From Hwanghaeella grinnelliae (GTDB lineage: Bacteria; Pseudomonadota; Alphaproteobacteria; UBA8366; Aestuariispiraceae), in the NCBI RefSeq assembly GCF_004005845.1, contig NZ_SADE01000002.1, positions 124,421 through 188,420 on the forward strand: a stretch of DNA of 64,000 nt, in the 5' to 3' direction. Every line of letters begins with the position of its first letter. The stretch's first letter is position 1. Made by a program: the position numbers and the translations under genes. Below the pieces are notes generated by a model. It was not told where the DNA came from and ran no database searches. It was given only the letters and a program-made list of their open reading frames with translations. Positions 1 through 7,856 of the stretch are shown here, piece by piece.

Positions 1-1269
1 CTGGAAAAAGCCGATATTCCGATCCTCGGCACGTCGCCCGACGCGATCGATCTGGCGGAAGACCGCGAACGGTTCCAGGCCCTGCTGAAGCAGATTCAAT
101 TGAAACAGCCGCCGAACGGCACCGCCAAATCCGAAGAGCAGGCCGTGAAGATAGCCTCGGAAATCGGCTACCCCGTCGTGCTGCGGCCGTCATACGTTCT
201 GGGCGGCCGGGCGATGGAAATCGTCCATGACGAGCCCGACCTGCGACGCTACATCAACACTGCGGTTAACGTCTCCGGCAAGAACCCCGTTCTGGTCGAT
301 TTCTACCTGCGGGACGCAATCGAAGTCGATGTCGACGCCCTGTGCGACGGCGAGGACGTCTATGTCGCCGGCGTCATGGAACATATCGAGGAAGCCGGGA
401 TCCATTCGGGCGATAGTGCCTGTTCCCTGCCGCCCTATTCATTGAAGTCCGAAATCGTCGCGGAAATGGAACGCCAGACCCGCGAACTGGCGCGGGCATT
501 GAACGTCGTCGGCTTGATGAACGTCCAATACGCGGTCCAGGACGGGGAAGTCTTTATCCTTGAAGTCAACCCGCGGGCCAGCCGGACGGTCCCGTTCGTC
601 GCCAAGGCGACGGGCGTGCCGATCGCGAAGATCGCGTCCCGCATCATGGCCGGTGAAAAGCTGTCCGCCTTCAATCTTGGCGCGCGGCCGGAATTTGCCC
701 ATGTCGCCGTCAAGGAAGCGGTCTTCCCGTTCAGCCGGTTCCCCGGTGTGGACGTTATGCTGGGACCGGAAATGAAGTCGACCGGTGAGGTCATGGGCCT
801 CGATACGGATTTCTACCGTGCTTTTGCCAAGGCGCAGTTCGGGTGCGGCGCGGATCTTCCGACGGACGGCAAGATCTTCATTTCGGTGAAGGATTCCGAC
901 AAGGAAGCAATGCTGGAACCGGCAAAGGCGCTGTTGGAACTGGGCTTCGCGCTTGTCGCGACGCGCGGCACCGCGCGCTACCTGCGGGACCAGGGCCTGG
1001 AGGTCGCGGAGATCAATAAGGTTCTGGAAGGACAGCCCCATGTCGTCGATGCGATCATCGATGGTGAGGTCAAGCTTGTCCTCAATACAACAGCCGGCAA
1101 GAAGGCCATCGAGGACTCTTTCTCGCTGCGTCGGGCGGCCCTGACACGGTCGGTTCCCTACTACACCACCGTCGCGGGTATCCGGGCCGCTGCCTTCGCT
1201 ATGAAGGCCGTTGCTAAAGGCGGGCTTGAAGTTGCCTCGCTTCAGTCATATTTTAAGGATGCTTCCTGA
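1..1269 (+). CDS. carB: Carbamoyl phosphate synthase large subunit, C-terminal part (5' end outside window)
   Basis: These are the last 422 residues of the large subunit that makes carbamoyl phosphate from bicarbonate, ammonia and two ATP for pyrimidine and arginine synthesis. The frame is open from base 1, so the true start is upstream. Visible are the second ATP-grasp half with [12 protein letters not shown] near residue 64, [14 protein letters not shown] near 135 and [15 protein letters not shown] near 185, all typical of CarB. An MGS-like allosteric domain follows from about residue 290, starting at [11 protein letters not shown] and ending in a [15 protein letters not shown]-type helix. 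The full family is about 1,070-1,100 residues, so roughly 650 are missing. It sits 106 bp upstream of greA, a common alphaproteobacterial order. Identification is firm. Confidence 0.97.
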   Translation: MEKADIPILGTSPDAIDLAEDRERFQALLKQIQLKQPPNGTAKSEEQAVKIASEIGYPVVLRPSYVLGGRAMEIVHDEPDLRRYINTAVNVSGKNPVLVDFYLRDAIEVDVDALCDGEDVYVAGVMEHIEEAGIHSGDSACSLPPYSLKSEIVAEMERQTRELARALNVVGLMNVQYAVQDGEVFILEVNPRASRTVPFVAKATGVPIAKIASRIMAGEKLSAFNLGARPEFAHVAVKEAVFPFSRFPGVDVMLGPEMKSTGEVMGLDTDFYRAFAKAQFGCGADLPTDGKIFISVKDSDKEAMLEPAKALLELGFALVATRGTARYLRDQGLEVAEINKVLEGQPHVVDAIIDGEVKLVLNTTAGKKAIEDSFSLRRAALTRSVPYYTTVAGIRAAAFAMKAVAKGGLEVASLQSYFKDAS

Positions 1270-1288
1270 CATTTTGGAAGATTGTTCC

Positions 1289-1320
1289 GGGCCGGCTTGA
1301 CCGGCTCTATCTATTTTATG
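1289..1320 (+). terminator. Weak hairpin after carB
   Basis: GCCGG (1291-1295) and CCGGC (1301-1305) form a short stem, extendable by two pairs, followed by the T-rich stretch TCTATCTATTTTA. The stem is short and the T tract interrupted, so it may be a weak terminator or an RNA 3'-end stabiliser. It lies between the carB stop and the greA start. Confidence 0.4.
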
Positions 1321-1375
1321 GAGGGGGGTGCGGCCAGCTACGCAATAAGAGCCGCGCACCGCTATAGGTGGGACG

Positions 1376-1849
1376 ATGGAAAAAGTACCTATGACTTTGG
1401 AAGGCTATGAGGCCTTGCAGACCGAATTGAAGATGTTGAAGGGGACCGAGCGCCCCGCCATCATTCAGGCGATTGCAGAAGCACGCGAGCATGGCGACCT
1501 TTCCGAGAATGCGGAATACCATGCAGCGCGTGAACGCCAGAGCTTTGTCGAAGGCCGTATCGCCGAATTGGAAGACAAGACCAGCCGGGCCGAAATTATC
1601 GACCCGACGAAGCTTTCGGGCGACCAGGTCATGTTCGGCGCTACCGTCGTTATTGCCGATTGCGAAACCGACGAAGAGAAGAAATATCAGATCGTCGGCG
1701 AATCGGAATCCGATATCGCTGCGGGTAAACTGGCGGTGACGTCACCGATGGCGCGAGCGCTGATCGGCAAGTCCGTCGGCGACGCAATCGAAGTGCATTC
1801 GCCCGGCGGCACCAAGGATTATGAGATCGTCAGTGTCGAATTTAAATAA
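1376..1849 (+). CDS. greA: Transcription elongation factor GreA
   Basis: GreA enters the RNA polymerase secondary channel and stimulates cleavage of backtracked RNA. The 157-residue length matches the family (about 158). Residues 1-75 form the antiparallel coiled coil, with the conserved acidic tip in [15 protein letters not shown]; the two acidic residues there coordinate the catalytic Mg2+. The C-terminal FKBP-like domain includes [18 protein letters not shown]. The ATG at 1376 is preceded by AGGTGGG at a normal distance. It is followed immediately by a strong intrinsic terminator, so greA ends its transcription unit. GreA rather than GreB is inferred from length and the pairing with carB. 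Confidence 0.97.
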   Translation: MEKVPMTLEGYEALQTELKMLKGTERPAIIQAIAEAREHGDLSENAEYHAARERQSFVEGRIAELEDKTSRAEIIDPTKLSGDQVMFGATVVIADCETDEEKKYQIVGESESDIAAGKLAVTSPMARALIGKSVGDAIEVHSPGGTKDYEIVSVEFK

Positions 1850-1889
1850 TCTGAATTCCGGTCCGGCCTACTCGGCGATCGGTATGATG

Positions 1890-1921
1890 AGGCGCTTTCG
1901 AAAAGCGCCTTTTTCATTTTT
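1890..1921 (+). terminator. Intrinsic terminator of greA
   Basis: A perfect 9-bp stem, AGGCGCTTT (1890-1898) and AAAGCGCCT (1902-1910), with a 3-nt loop is followed at once by TTTTCATTTTT. This is the clearest rho-independent terminator in the window. Confidence 0.92.
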
Positions 1922-1936
1922 GGCAGGAACACCGAT

Positions 1937-2161
1937 ATGTCTTTCGAATTCATAGATAATGCCGTCTCTTGGCTGAATGGCGCCACGGGCGTCGAATTCA
2001 GCCTGCATGGCTGGCTCGCCTTCATCCTGGGGGCAATCGGCGTGTTGATCTTAAATGTGGGGCTGATGTGGCTCGTGGTGCGCTCCAACCGCAATGGGCA
2101 TGACGATATCGCCGATGAGGTCGGACAAACGACCGGCCATCACAAGGTGATAAAAAACTAG
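1937..2161 (+). CDS. Small single-pass membrane protein, function unknown
   Basis: A 74-residue frame starting at ATG 1937 with GGCAGGAA upstream. One clear transmembrane helix spans about residues 25-48 (WLAFILGAIGVLILNVGLMW). A basic, polar tail follows (RSNRNGHDD, then a His/Lys-rich end). There is no signal peptidase site or cysteine. It begins just after the greA terminator, so it should have its own promoter. I do not recognise the family. Normal codon use and a sensible helix boundary make it likely real, but no function can be assigned. Confidence 0.65.
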   Translation: MSFEFIDNAVSWLNGATGVEFSLHGWLAFILGAIGVLILNVGLMWLVVRSNRNGHDDIADEVGQTTGHHKVIKN

Positions 2162-2229
2162 CTCAGCGGTTTCTTCGGCAGCGATGCGGTCCGGGCCGGT
2201 GGCCGGCAGTTCTGTCGCGACGTCTATCG

Positions 2230-2715
2230 TTATGCGTCGGGGCTGGTATCGATCGGCACACCGAAGGCCTGTTTGGAATGGCGAATCGTAATGGCTGAGC
2301 GCACATGCGCCACATTCTGCGCTGCCGTCAGTTCATTGGTCAGGAACCTGTTGTAGCTCGCCAAATCCTCGGCGACGACTTTCAGCAGAAAATCGGTTTC
2401 CCCCTGCAGCATGAAGCATTCGCGGACCAGCGGCCATTCGGCGACGCATTCCTCGAATCTCACCAAATCCGTTTCCGCCTGACTGGTCAGACCGACAAAA
2501 GCAAAAACCGTTACGCCGAATCCCATCAGGGACGGGTCGATATCCGCGTGATAGCCACGGATGTAGCCGGATTCTTCAAGCGCACGCACACGGCGCAGGC
2601 AGGGCGGCGCCGATATACCGGCCCGGCTGGCCAGTTCCACATTGGTCATACGACCGTCCGATTGCAGGTCATCCAGGATTCGGCGGTCGATTTGGTCCAG
2701 CTTTTCGCGGCGCAC
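2230..2715 (-). CDS. Lrp/AsnC family transcriptional regulator
   Basis: A feast/famine regulator of 161 residues. The N-terminal winged helix-turn-helix reads LDQIDRRILDDLQ, NVELASRAGIS and PPCLRRVRALEESGYI. The C-terminal RAM/ACT-like domain, which binds amino-acid effectors and oligomerises, contains VRECFMLQGETDFLL and ends near IRHSKQAFGVP. I chose the GTG at 2715 because AGGGGA lies 7 nt upstream and the protein then starts RREKLDQIDRR, as family members do; a TTG at 2736 would add seven residues without a good ribosome binding site. It is divergent from the ELM1-like gene across a 277-bp AT-rich gap, consistent with autoregulation. The effector is unknown. Confidence 0.93.
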   Translation of the reverse strand: MRREKLDQIDRRILDDLQSDGRMTNVELASRAGISAPPCLRRVRALEESGYIRGYHADIDPSLMGFGVTVFAFVGLTSQAETDLVRFEECVAEWPLVRECFMLQGETDFLLKVVAEDLASYNRFLTNELTAAQNVAHVRSAITIRHSKQAFGVPIDTSPDA

Positions 2716-2832
2716 GAACGTTCCCCTTGGCGGCAAAACAAAATTAAGGTTGGGCCATTACTTGGGTCGGCGGACTGCTTTCGGCAAGCGTCCGCCACCT
2801 CTTTCGGCTGGCAACGTCGTATTACAGATCAG

Positions 2833-2876
2833 GGTATTTTCGCAAGATTATTATCAATTCGTTCACGCATAATTGG
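2833..2876. promoter_or_regulatory. AT-rich divergent promoter/operator region, Lrp gene and ELM1-like gene
   Basis: In the 277-bp gap between the divergent starts, this segment is strikingly AT-rich for the genome and holds an imperfect repeat, CAATT (2855-2859) and AATTG (2871-2875). Lrp-type regulators favour AT-rich, partly palindromic sites. No confident -35/-10 pair can be assigned by eye. The regulatory role is inferred from position and composition only. Confidence 0.3.
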
Positions 2877-2992
2877 GCCGCTACCCTGGTAGGTCGACGG
2901 CGCAAACACGTTCGGAATGGCGCGGACCGACGGTTATTGTTAGACCGACAAGCACAGAAATCTTTTTGAACAAATCACAAAGATTATGGCCC

Positions 2993-4021
2993 ATGCCCGC
3001 CGATGATATGACCGCACAGAAATTGAAGACCGGCCCGGAAGCCCCGGATGGCGGCAGGACGTGCTGGGTGATAACCGACGACCGGGTAGGTACCATCAAC
3101 CAAGCAATCGGGTTGGCCGAAGCTGTGGGCTTTCCCTTCGAACACAAGATCATTGTCTTGCGCCAACCATGGCGTAGCCTGCCACCTGCATTCTGGCCGC
3201 CCAGTGTGTTCGGATTAAAGGGCGCGGAAAGCGCTAAGCTGACGCCACCCTGGCCGGATTTGGTAATTTCCTGTGGGCGAAAGGCCATCGGTCCGGCCCT
3301 TGCGGTGAAGCGGGCAAGCGGCGGAAAAACCAAGGCCGTGCACATTCAGCACCCACATATGCCTTTGAAGCGTTTCGACCTTGTCGCCGTACCCAGCCAC
3401 GACAATTTGACGGGGCCCAATGTCATTGTCACGACGGGGGCGATCCATCGGGTTTCTAAAGCCAAATTAGCGGCGGCAAAGACCGGTTTCGCGGGCCAGT
3501 TCGACCACCTGCCGCGGCCGCTGATCGCCGTTCTGATCGGCGGCAGCAACAAGGCCTTCACGATGACTCGTGCCATCGCGGAGAGCATGGCGGCGCAAAT
3601 TTCAGCCCTGGCCGGCCGGCTGGGCGCCGGGCTGCTGGTAACCGCGTCTCGCCGGACGGGGGCCGAGAACGAAGCTGTTCTGCGCCAGGCACTGAGCGGC
3701 CCCAACGTATTCTTCTGGGACGGCACGGGCGAAAACCCCTATTTCGGTTTTCTAGCCCAAGCGGATGCAATTTTGGTAACGGGCGATTCGGTCAACATGG
3801 TTTCCGAAGCCGCAAGCAGCGGCAAACCCGTCTACATCATGCCCCTGGAAACGGCGCCCGGCGCTGAGCGGGCGGCGGGCAAGTTCGATCGTTTCCAACA
3901 GCAGGTGATCGACAAGGGCGCAGCCCGCATGTTCGACGATACCGCCGATCTTGACGACCAACCCGTCCGGTTGGATGAAACGACGCGGGTCGCAGCGGCG
4001 GTAAAAAAGCTGTTTCAGTAG
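2993..4021 (+). CDS. ELM1/GtrOC1-like family protein (mitochondrial fission ELM1 homologue)
   Basis: A 342-residue cytosolic protein of the family formerly called DUF1022, related to plant ELM1, which acts in mitochondrial fission. The bacterial role is not established. The family signature is visible: CWVITDDRVGTINQAIGLAE near residue 23, a middle section with AVLIGGSNKAFTMT, LLVTASRRTGAENEAVLR, then ENPYFGFLAQADAILVTGDSVNMVSEAASSGKPVYI. The last part resembles the nucleotide-sugar-binding half of GT-B glycosyltransferases, so a glycosyltransferase-like fold is plausible. The frame extends upstream to 2873, but conserved sequence begins after ATG 2993; ATG 3008 is an alternative. It is monocistronic and divergent from an Lrp regulator. 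Confidence 0.85.
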   Translation: MPADDMTAQKLKTGPEAPDGGRTCWVITDDRVGTINQAIGLAEAVGFPFEHKIIVLRQPWRSLPPAFWPPSVFGLKGAESAKLTPPWPDLVISCGRKAIGPALAVKRASGGKTKAVHIQHPHMPLKRFDLVAVPSHDNLTGPNVIVTTGAIHRVSKAKLAAAKTGFAGQFDHLPRPLIAVLIGGSNKAFTMTRAIAESMAAQISALAGRLGAGLLVTASRRTGAENEAVLRQALSGPNVFFWDGTGENPYFGFLAQADAILVTGDSVNMVSEAASSGKPVYIMPLETAPGAERAAGKFDRFQQQVIDKGAARMFDDTADLDDQPVRLDETTRVAAAVKKLFQ

Positions 4022-4094
4022 CCAATATCCGGCCCAAGCGGGAAGTTGCGCTGGCGGTTCCCGATTCTAGCCCCTAAAGTTTAAACACCGGGAC

Positions 4095-4114
4095 GGCATT
4101 CCTATCGGAATGCC
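4095..4114 (+). promoter_or_regulatory. Perfect hairpin in the leader of the LysR gene
   Basis: GGCATTCC (4095-4102) and GGAATGCC (4107-4114) are separated by TATC, giving an 8-bp stem with a 4-nt loop, 49 bp before the LysR start. There is no T tract, so it is not a standard terminator. It may be an operator (LysR proteins bind dyads near their own promoters) or an RNA leader element. Confidence 0.4.
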
Positions 4115-4163
4115 CGCTGGGGGAGAAACCTCAAACACCATTACCCGAGTTGGAGCGGACATC

Positions 4164-5069
4164 ATGCCGATGGACTGGGACAAGCTTCGTGTCTTTCACG
4201 CCGTCGCGGAAGCGGGCAGCTTCACGCATGCCGGTGACACGTTGAATCTGTCACAATCCGCCGTCAGCCGGCAGATCAGCGCCTTGGAGGAAAGCGTCAA
4301 GGCACCGCTGTTTCACCGCCATGCGCGCGGCTTGATCCTGACCGAACAGGGCGAATTGCTGTATCAGACGGTAAAGGACGTTTTCCACAAGCTGTCGATG
4401 GCGCAGGCGCAGCTGGCGGAAAGCCAGGACCGGCCCACGGGACCGCTGAAGGTCACGACCACGATCGGGTTCGGATCGACCTGGCTGACCATGCATATGA
4501 AGGAATTCATCGCGCTTTACCCGGATGTGGACGTGACCCTGTTCCTGACGGATGAGGAAGTCGACCTCGGCATGCGGAAGGCGGACGTGGCCATTCGCAT
4601 GAAGGAACCACGCCAACCGGACCTTATCCAACGCCCCCTGATGAATGTCAGATCGACCCTCTGGGCCACGACGGAATATCTCGACCGGCGCGGACGGCCG
4701 CAGACACCCGAAGACCTGGGCGATCACGACCTGATCGTCTTTGGCGAGGATACGCCGCTGCCGGTGGCCAGCATGAACTGGCTGCTGTCGCTTGGCGCCA
4801 ATCCGCAGGAACCAAGGCGGCCAATCCTGCGAATCAACAATTCATACGGGATTTTCAGGGCGGCGCGGACCGGTCTCGGCATCGCATCGGTGCCCGAATA
4901 TATGGCGCGGACGGCGCCCAATCTGGAACGCGTCCTGCCCGATGTGGATGGGCCGCAAACAAAGACCTATTTCGTCTACCCGGAAGAGCTGCGCCATTCG
5001 CAGCGCATCACCGTTTTCAGGGACTTCCTTCTGAGGAAGATCCAGGAAGAAGGCCTGTCGGAACGCTGA
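4164..5069 (+). CDS. LysR family transcriptional regulator
   Basis: A 301-residue LysR-type regulator. The N-terminal winged helix (LRVFHAVAEAGSFTHAG, LSQSAVSRQISALEESV, LFHRHARGLILTEQG) covers residues 1-65. The periplasmic-binding-protein-like effector domain covers about 95-295. The start at ATG 4164 is supported by GGAG about 10 nt upstream and by the usual LysR N-terminus; the frame runs up to 4110 but those residues lack similarity. It lies 54 bp upstream of the CMD-family gene and in the same direction, so it probably controls 5124-6376. Its effector is presumably related to that pathway's substrate, which is inference. Confidence 0.93.
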   Translation: MPMDWDKLRVFHAVAEAGSFTHAGDTLNLSQSAVSRQISALEESVKAPLFHRHARGLILTEQGELLYQTVKDVFHKLSMAQAQLAESQDRPTGPLKVTTTIGFGSTWLTMHMKEFIALYPDVDVTLFLTDEEVDLGMRKADVAIRMKEPRQPDLIQRPLMNVRSTLWATTEYLDRRGRPQTPEDLGDHDLIVFGEDTPLPVASMNWLLSLGANPQEPRRPILRINNSYGIFRAARTGLGIASVPEYMARTAPNLERVLPDVDGPQTKTYFVYPEELRHSQRITVFRDFLLRKIQEEGLSER

Positions 5070-5123
5070 CCAGCGCGACCAGACCGGAAAAACCAAAAAC
5101 ACGCTTTTCTAAGGAGGAATACC

Positions 5124-5501
5124 ATGGACCAGGAGAAATTCGACAAAGGACTCGAGACCCGCAAAGCCGTTCTGGGCGACGAATATGTCGAGAAATCGCT
5201 TGGCAAAGCGACCGACTTCACCATGGCTTTCCAGGAATATGTCACAACCTATTGCTGGAACGACTGCTGGAATCGGGAAGGCCTGGACCGGAAAACACGC
5301 AGCATCATCAACCTGTCCATGTTGAGTGCGCTGAACCGGCCGAACGAGTTCAAAGTTCATTGCCGCGGCGCTGTAAACAACGGTGTGACCAAGGATGAAA
5401 TGCGCGAGATTTTCCTTCAGATCGGGACCTATTGCGGCGTCCCCGCGGCGCTGGAAGCCTTCAAGATAGCCCAGGAAGTATTCGACGAGATGGGCGTCTA
5501 A
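5124..5501 (+). CDS. Carboxymuconolactone decarboxylase (CMD) family protein
   Basis: A small helical protein of 125 residues, the usual size for PcaC-like CMD proteins. The start ATG 5124 has a near-perfect AAGGAGGAA ribosome binding site. Family features are TRSIINLSMLSALNRPNEF and the EFKVHCRGAVNNGVT segment, where the conserved His sits, then EMREIFLQIGTYCGVPAA. There is no CxxC peroxidase motif of the AhpD branch, so a decarboxylase-type or uncharacterised role is more likely. It is 2 bp from the downstream dehydrogenase and surely co-transcribed. True 4-carboxymuconolactone decarboxylase activity is uncertain because no other beta-ketoadipate genes are nearby. Confidence 0.88.
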   Translation: MDQEKFDKGLETRKAVLGDEYVEKSLGKATDFTMAFQEYVTTYCWNDCWNREGLDRKTRSIINLSMLSALNRPNEFKVHCRGAVNNGVTKDEMREIFLQIGTYCGVPAALEAFKIAQEVFDEMGV

Positions 5502-5503
5502 GG

Positions 5504-6376
5504 ATGACCAAATATCATGTCGGCCTGATCGGCCTAGGCAAGATGGGCGCGCCGATGGCCGCCAACATCGCCCGGGCGGGCTATCCATTGACCGTCTTCG
5601 ACCTGAATGAAGACACGAAACGCGATGTCGCAGCCGCAACCGGCGCGACCGCTGCCCCCGATACGGTAACGCTGGCGCGTGACTGCGATGTCATCATCAC
5701 CATGGTGCCGGACGGGAAGGCCGTGCGCGCCTTGCTGATCGACGGTGGCTTGGCCGATGCGGCGGGTGCGGGAACGATCGTAATCGATATGAGTTCGTCG
5801 GACCCGAACGGAACGCGGGCGCTGGGCACGGAAATGGAATCCCGTGGCCTGAAATTTATCGACGCGCCCGTTTCCGGCGGTGTAAAGGGCGCGGAAAACG
5901 GGACCCTTTCGATCATGATCGGCGGCGATCCCGCTGTGATCGACGAATGCGAAGCGCTTCTCTCCACAATGGGCGGCCAATTGTTCCGGACCGGCGCGCT
6001 GGGTTGTGGGCATGCGATGAAGGCGCTGAACAATTATGTTTCCGCGGCCGGTGCGGTCGCGGCGATCGAAGCCCTTCGCATGGGTGAAGCTTTCGGCCTG
6101 GACCCGAACCATATGGCCGACATCCTGAATGTCTCTACCGGTCGCAACAACACGACCGAAAAGAAGTTGAAACAGCACGTCATCCCAAAAACCTACGCAT
6201 CCGGCTTTTCACTTGGCCTGATGACGAAGGACATCGCCACCGCGGTTGCCGTGGGCAAGGCGACGGGCCAGGACATTCCCTTCGCGGAATCCTGCCTTGC
6301 CTATTGGGCAGACGCGCTGGAGAAGATCGGACCGGATGCGGACCATACAGCCGTGGTCGACAAGCCAAAATCCTGA
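5504..6376 (+). CDS. NAD(P)-dependent beta-hydroxyacid dehydrogenase (3-hydroxyisobutyrate dehydrogenase-like)
   Basis: A 290-residue oxidoreductase that would oxidise a beta-hydroxyacid to its semialdehyde or keto form. The N-terminal Rossmann motif is GLIGLGKMGAPMA (residues 7-19). The substrate-binding signature DAPVSGGVKGAENG lies near 121. The catalytic lysine is Lys173 in GHAMKALNNY, and a second conserved Lys is in MTKDIATAV. The start is ATG 5504, 2 bp after the CMD stop with AAGGA overlapping that stop. The same operon and LysR neighbour suggest a branched or aromatic acid catabolic route. The exact substrate (3-hydroxyisobutyrate, tartronate semialdehyde or other) cannot be read from the sequence. 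Confidence 0.9.
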   Translation: MTKYHVGLIGLGKMGAPMAANIARAGYPLTVFDLNEDTKRDVAAATGATAAPDTVTLARDCDVIITMVPDGKAVRALLIDGGLADAAGAGTIVIDMSSSDPNGTRALGTEMESRGLKFIDAPVSGGVKGAENGTLSIMIGGDPAVIDECEALLSTMGGQLFRTGALGCGHAMKALNNYVSAAGAVAAIEALRMGEAFGLDPNHMADILNVSTGRNNTTEKKLKQHVIPKTYASGFSLGLMTKDIATAVAVGKATGQDIPFAESCLAYWADALEKIGPDADHTAVVDKPKS

Positions 6377-6398
6377 TTAGGGCTAACTGCGGCAGTTT

Positions 6399-6441
6399 CC
6401 TGGAAAGGGATCAGTCCAAGCGGACGACGATCCCTTCCAGG
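6399..6441. terminator. Convergent hairpin between the dehydrogenase and the metallo-hydrolase
   Basis: CCTGGAAAGGGATC (from 6399) pairs with GATCCCTTCCAGG (6429-6441), a 13-bp stem with one bulge. A small inner dyad, AACTGC-G-GCAGTT (6385-6397), lies beside it. The larger hairpin overlaps the last codons of the minus-strand gene. Location between convergent genes suggests a bidirectional terminator or RNA end protector, although neither side has a strong T tract. Confidence 0.45.
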
Positions 6442-7193
6442 TCCGGTGATTTCGCGGGATAGTTTTCCATCACTTTCGGATCGTGACCGGGAATGATGTG
6501 ATCCCAACTGTCGGCGAGTTCCGCCACCCTGTCGTATCCGGCGAGCACGGCCTGCGGGTCGAAATAGTTCGGGAAAACCATCCGGCGTTCCAGATGCGCA
6601 TAGAGATGCGCCGCATCCGAGGCCAGCACCACCCAACCGCGGCGCGTATTCACCCGCACGCATTGAAGGCCGGCGGTGTGACCGCCCAGGTGATGAACAC
6701 TAAGGCCCGGCGCCAATTCATCGTCCCCATCATGGAAGACCACGCGATTGCCATAGATGTTTCGCACCATGGCGCAGACCTCATCGGGCTCGAAGAAGTG
6801 ACGCTTGCGCTCGTCCAGCATGTGGCGGCCGGTCGTATAGGCCATTTCCGAATCCTGAAGATGGAACCTGGCATTGGGGAAACCGTCGAAGTTTCCGACA
6901 TGGTCGTAGTGCATATGGGTGATGATGATGTCCTGGATCGACGCCGGGTCGACCCCCATCAATTGAAGCCCTTCCATGGGCGTGCGCAGAATCGTGCGTT
7001 GCCGACGCTTTCCGACCGGCGGGCTGATTCCGATATCGACCAGGAAGGTCCTGTCCCGGCCGACACAAAGCCAGACGTAGTAGCTGATCGACAACGGCCC
7101 TTCATGGGGATCGCCACCTTCCATCATGTCCGACGCCATCCGTTCTCCCAGTGCGCCATACTGGATCGCGTAAACTTCATACAAATCGGTCAT
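6411..7193 (-). CDS. MBL-fold metallo-hydrolase (N-acyl homoserine lactonase-like)
   Basis: A 260-residue metallo-beta-lactamase-fold hydrolase. The two-metal signature HMHYDHVG is at residues 93-100, with further ligands in LGGHTAGL, LASDAAH and IPGHDP. The order and spacing match the AiiA/AttM lactonase branch. The start is ATG 7193, preceded by GGAGGAAGG; the frame reaches 7250 but the extra residues have no support. It is 58 bp downstream of gmhA on the same strand and convergent with the catabolic operon. Lactone hydrolysis is a reasonable guess; quorum quenching is not shown, and no luxI/luxR genes are in view. Confidence 0.85.
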   Translation of the reverse strand: MTDLYEVYAIQYGALGERMASDMMEGGDPHEGPLSISYYVWLCVGRDRTFLVDIGISPPVGKRRQRTILRTPMEGLQLMGVDPASIQDIIITHMHYDHVGNFDGFPNARFHLQDSEMAYTTGRHMLDERKRHFFEPDEVCAMVRNIYGNRVVFHDGDDELAPGLSVHHLGGHTAGLQCVRVNTRRGWVVLASDAAHLYAHLERRMVFPNYFDPQAVLAGYDRVAELADSWDHIIPGHDPKVMENYPAKSPDLEGIVVRLD

Positions 7194-7251
7194 GGCCCAA
7201 ACCTTCCTCCAAACTTTTTTATTCTCGTTCCGGCGCGCGTCCGAGCACAAG

Positions 7252-7833
7252 TCAGATCAACCCCAGTTCCTTTTCAAGCGCACCACACAGCATTTGGCCC
7301 AGCGTAATGTGCATCTCTTGAATGCGCGCGGTCGTATTCGACGGGACGATCAGCAACGGTGTCGCCAAGCCGACCATGCCGCCCCCATCCCGGCCGGACA
7401 GACCTGCCGCCTGAAGTCCCATCGCCTTCGCGGTCTTCAATCCTTCAATGACATTCGGGCTGCGGCCCGATGTGGATATTCCGATGGCAAGGTCGCCCGG
7501 ACGACCTAGGGCGGCGATCTGCCGCGCAAACAAGGCATCGAACCCCATATCGTTGCCGATCGCCGTCAGGGCCGAAGTGTCGGTGGTCAGCGCTATGGCC
7601 GCAATCGGTGCGCGGTCCTGCACATAGCGTACGGTCAATTCGGTCGCGATGTGCTGCGCATCCCCGGCACTGCCCCCATTGCCGAACAACAGAATTTTTC
7701 CGCCAGCTTGTGTTGCTTTCAGGCTACATTCCAATAATTCGGTAAATTCGGAACGCACCGCATCGCGCGTCGCAGCCGCGACGGCAAAATGCTCATCAAA
7801 CTCTGAATCGTAAAAGTCGGGCTTCTCAGTCAC
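7252..7833 (-). CDS. gmhA: SIS-domain phosphoheptose isomerase (sedoheptulose 7-phosphate isomerase)
   Basis: A 193-residue enzyme that converts sedoheptulose 7-phosphate to glycero-manno-heptose 7-phosphate, the first step to LPS heptose. The SIS motif LLFGNGGSAGDAQHIATEL is near residue 48, the phosphate loop GISTSGRSPNVIEGL near 117, and the zinc/catalytic region RIQEMHITLGQMLC near 170. The start is GTG 7833 with GGAG 8 nt upstream. It follows the Lon-like protease gene by 23 bp on the same strand. No other heptose genes are in the window. A related SIS protein such as DiaA is the main alternative, but the RIQEMH motif favours GmhA. Confidence 0.88.
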   Translation of the reverse strand: MTEKPDFYDSEFDEHFAVAAATRDAVRSEFTELLECSLKATQAGGKILLFGNGGSAGDAQHIATELTVRYVQDRAPIAAIALTTDTSALTAIGNDMGFDALFARQIAALGRPGDLAIGISTSGRSPNVIEGLKTAKAMGLQAAGLSGRDGGGMVGLATPLLIVPSNTTARIQEMHITLGQMLCGALEKELGLI

Positions 7834-7856
7834 ATTGGCACTCCGGCAAGTGAAAG

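Noticed and set aside
1318-1410. A short leader-like frame starting at ATG before greA and running into it
   Set aside because: No ribosome binding site and no peptide feature; it is likely chance.
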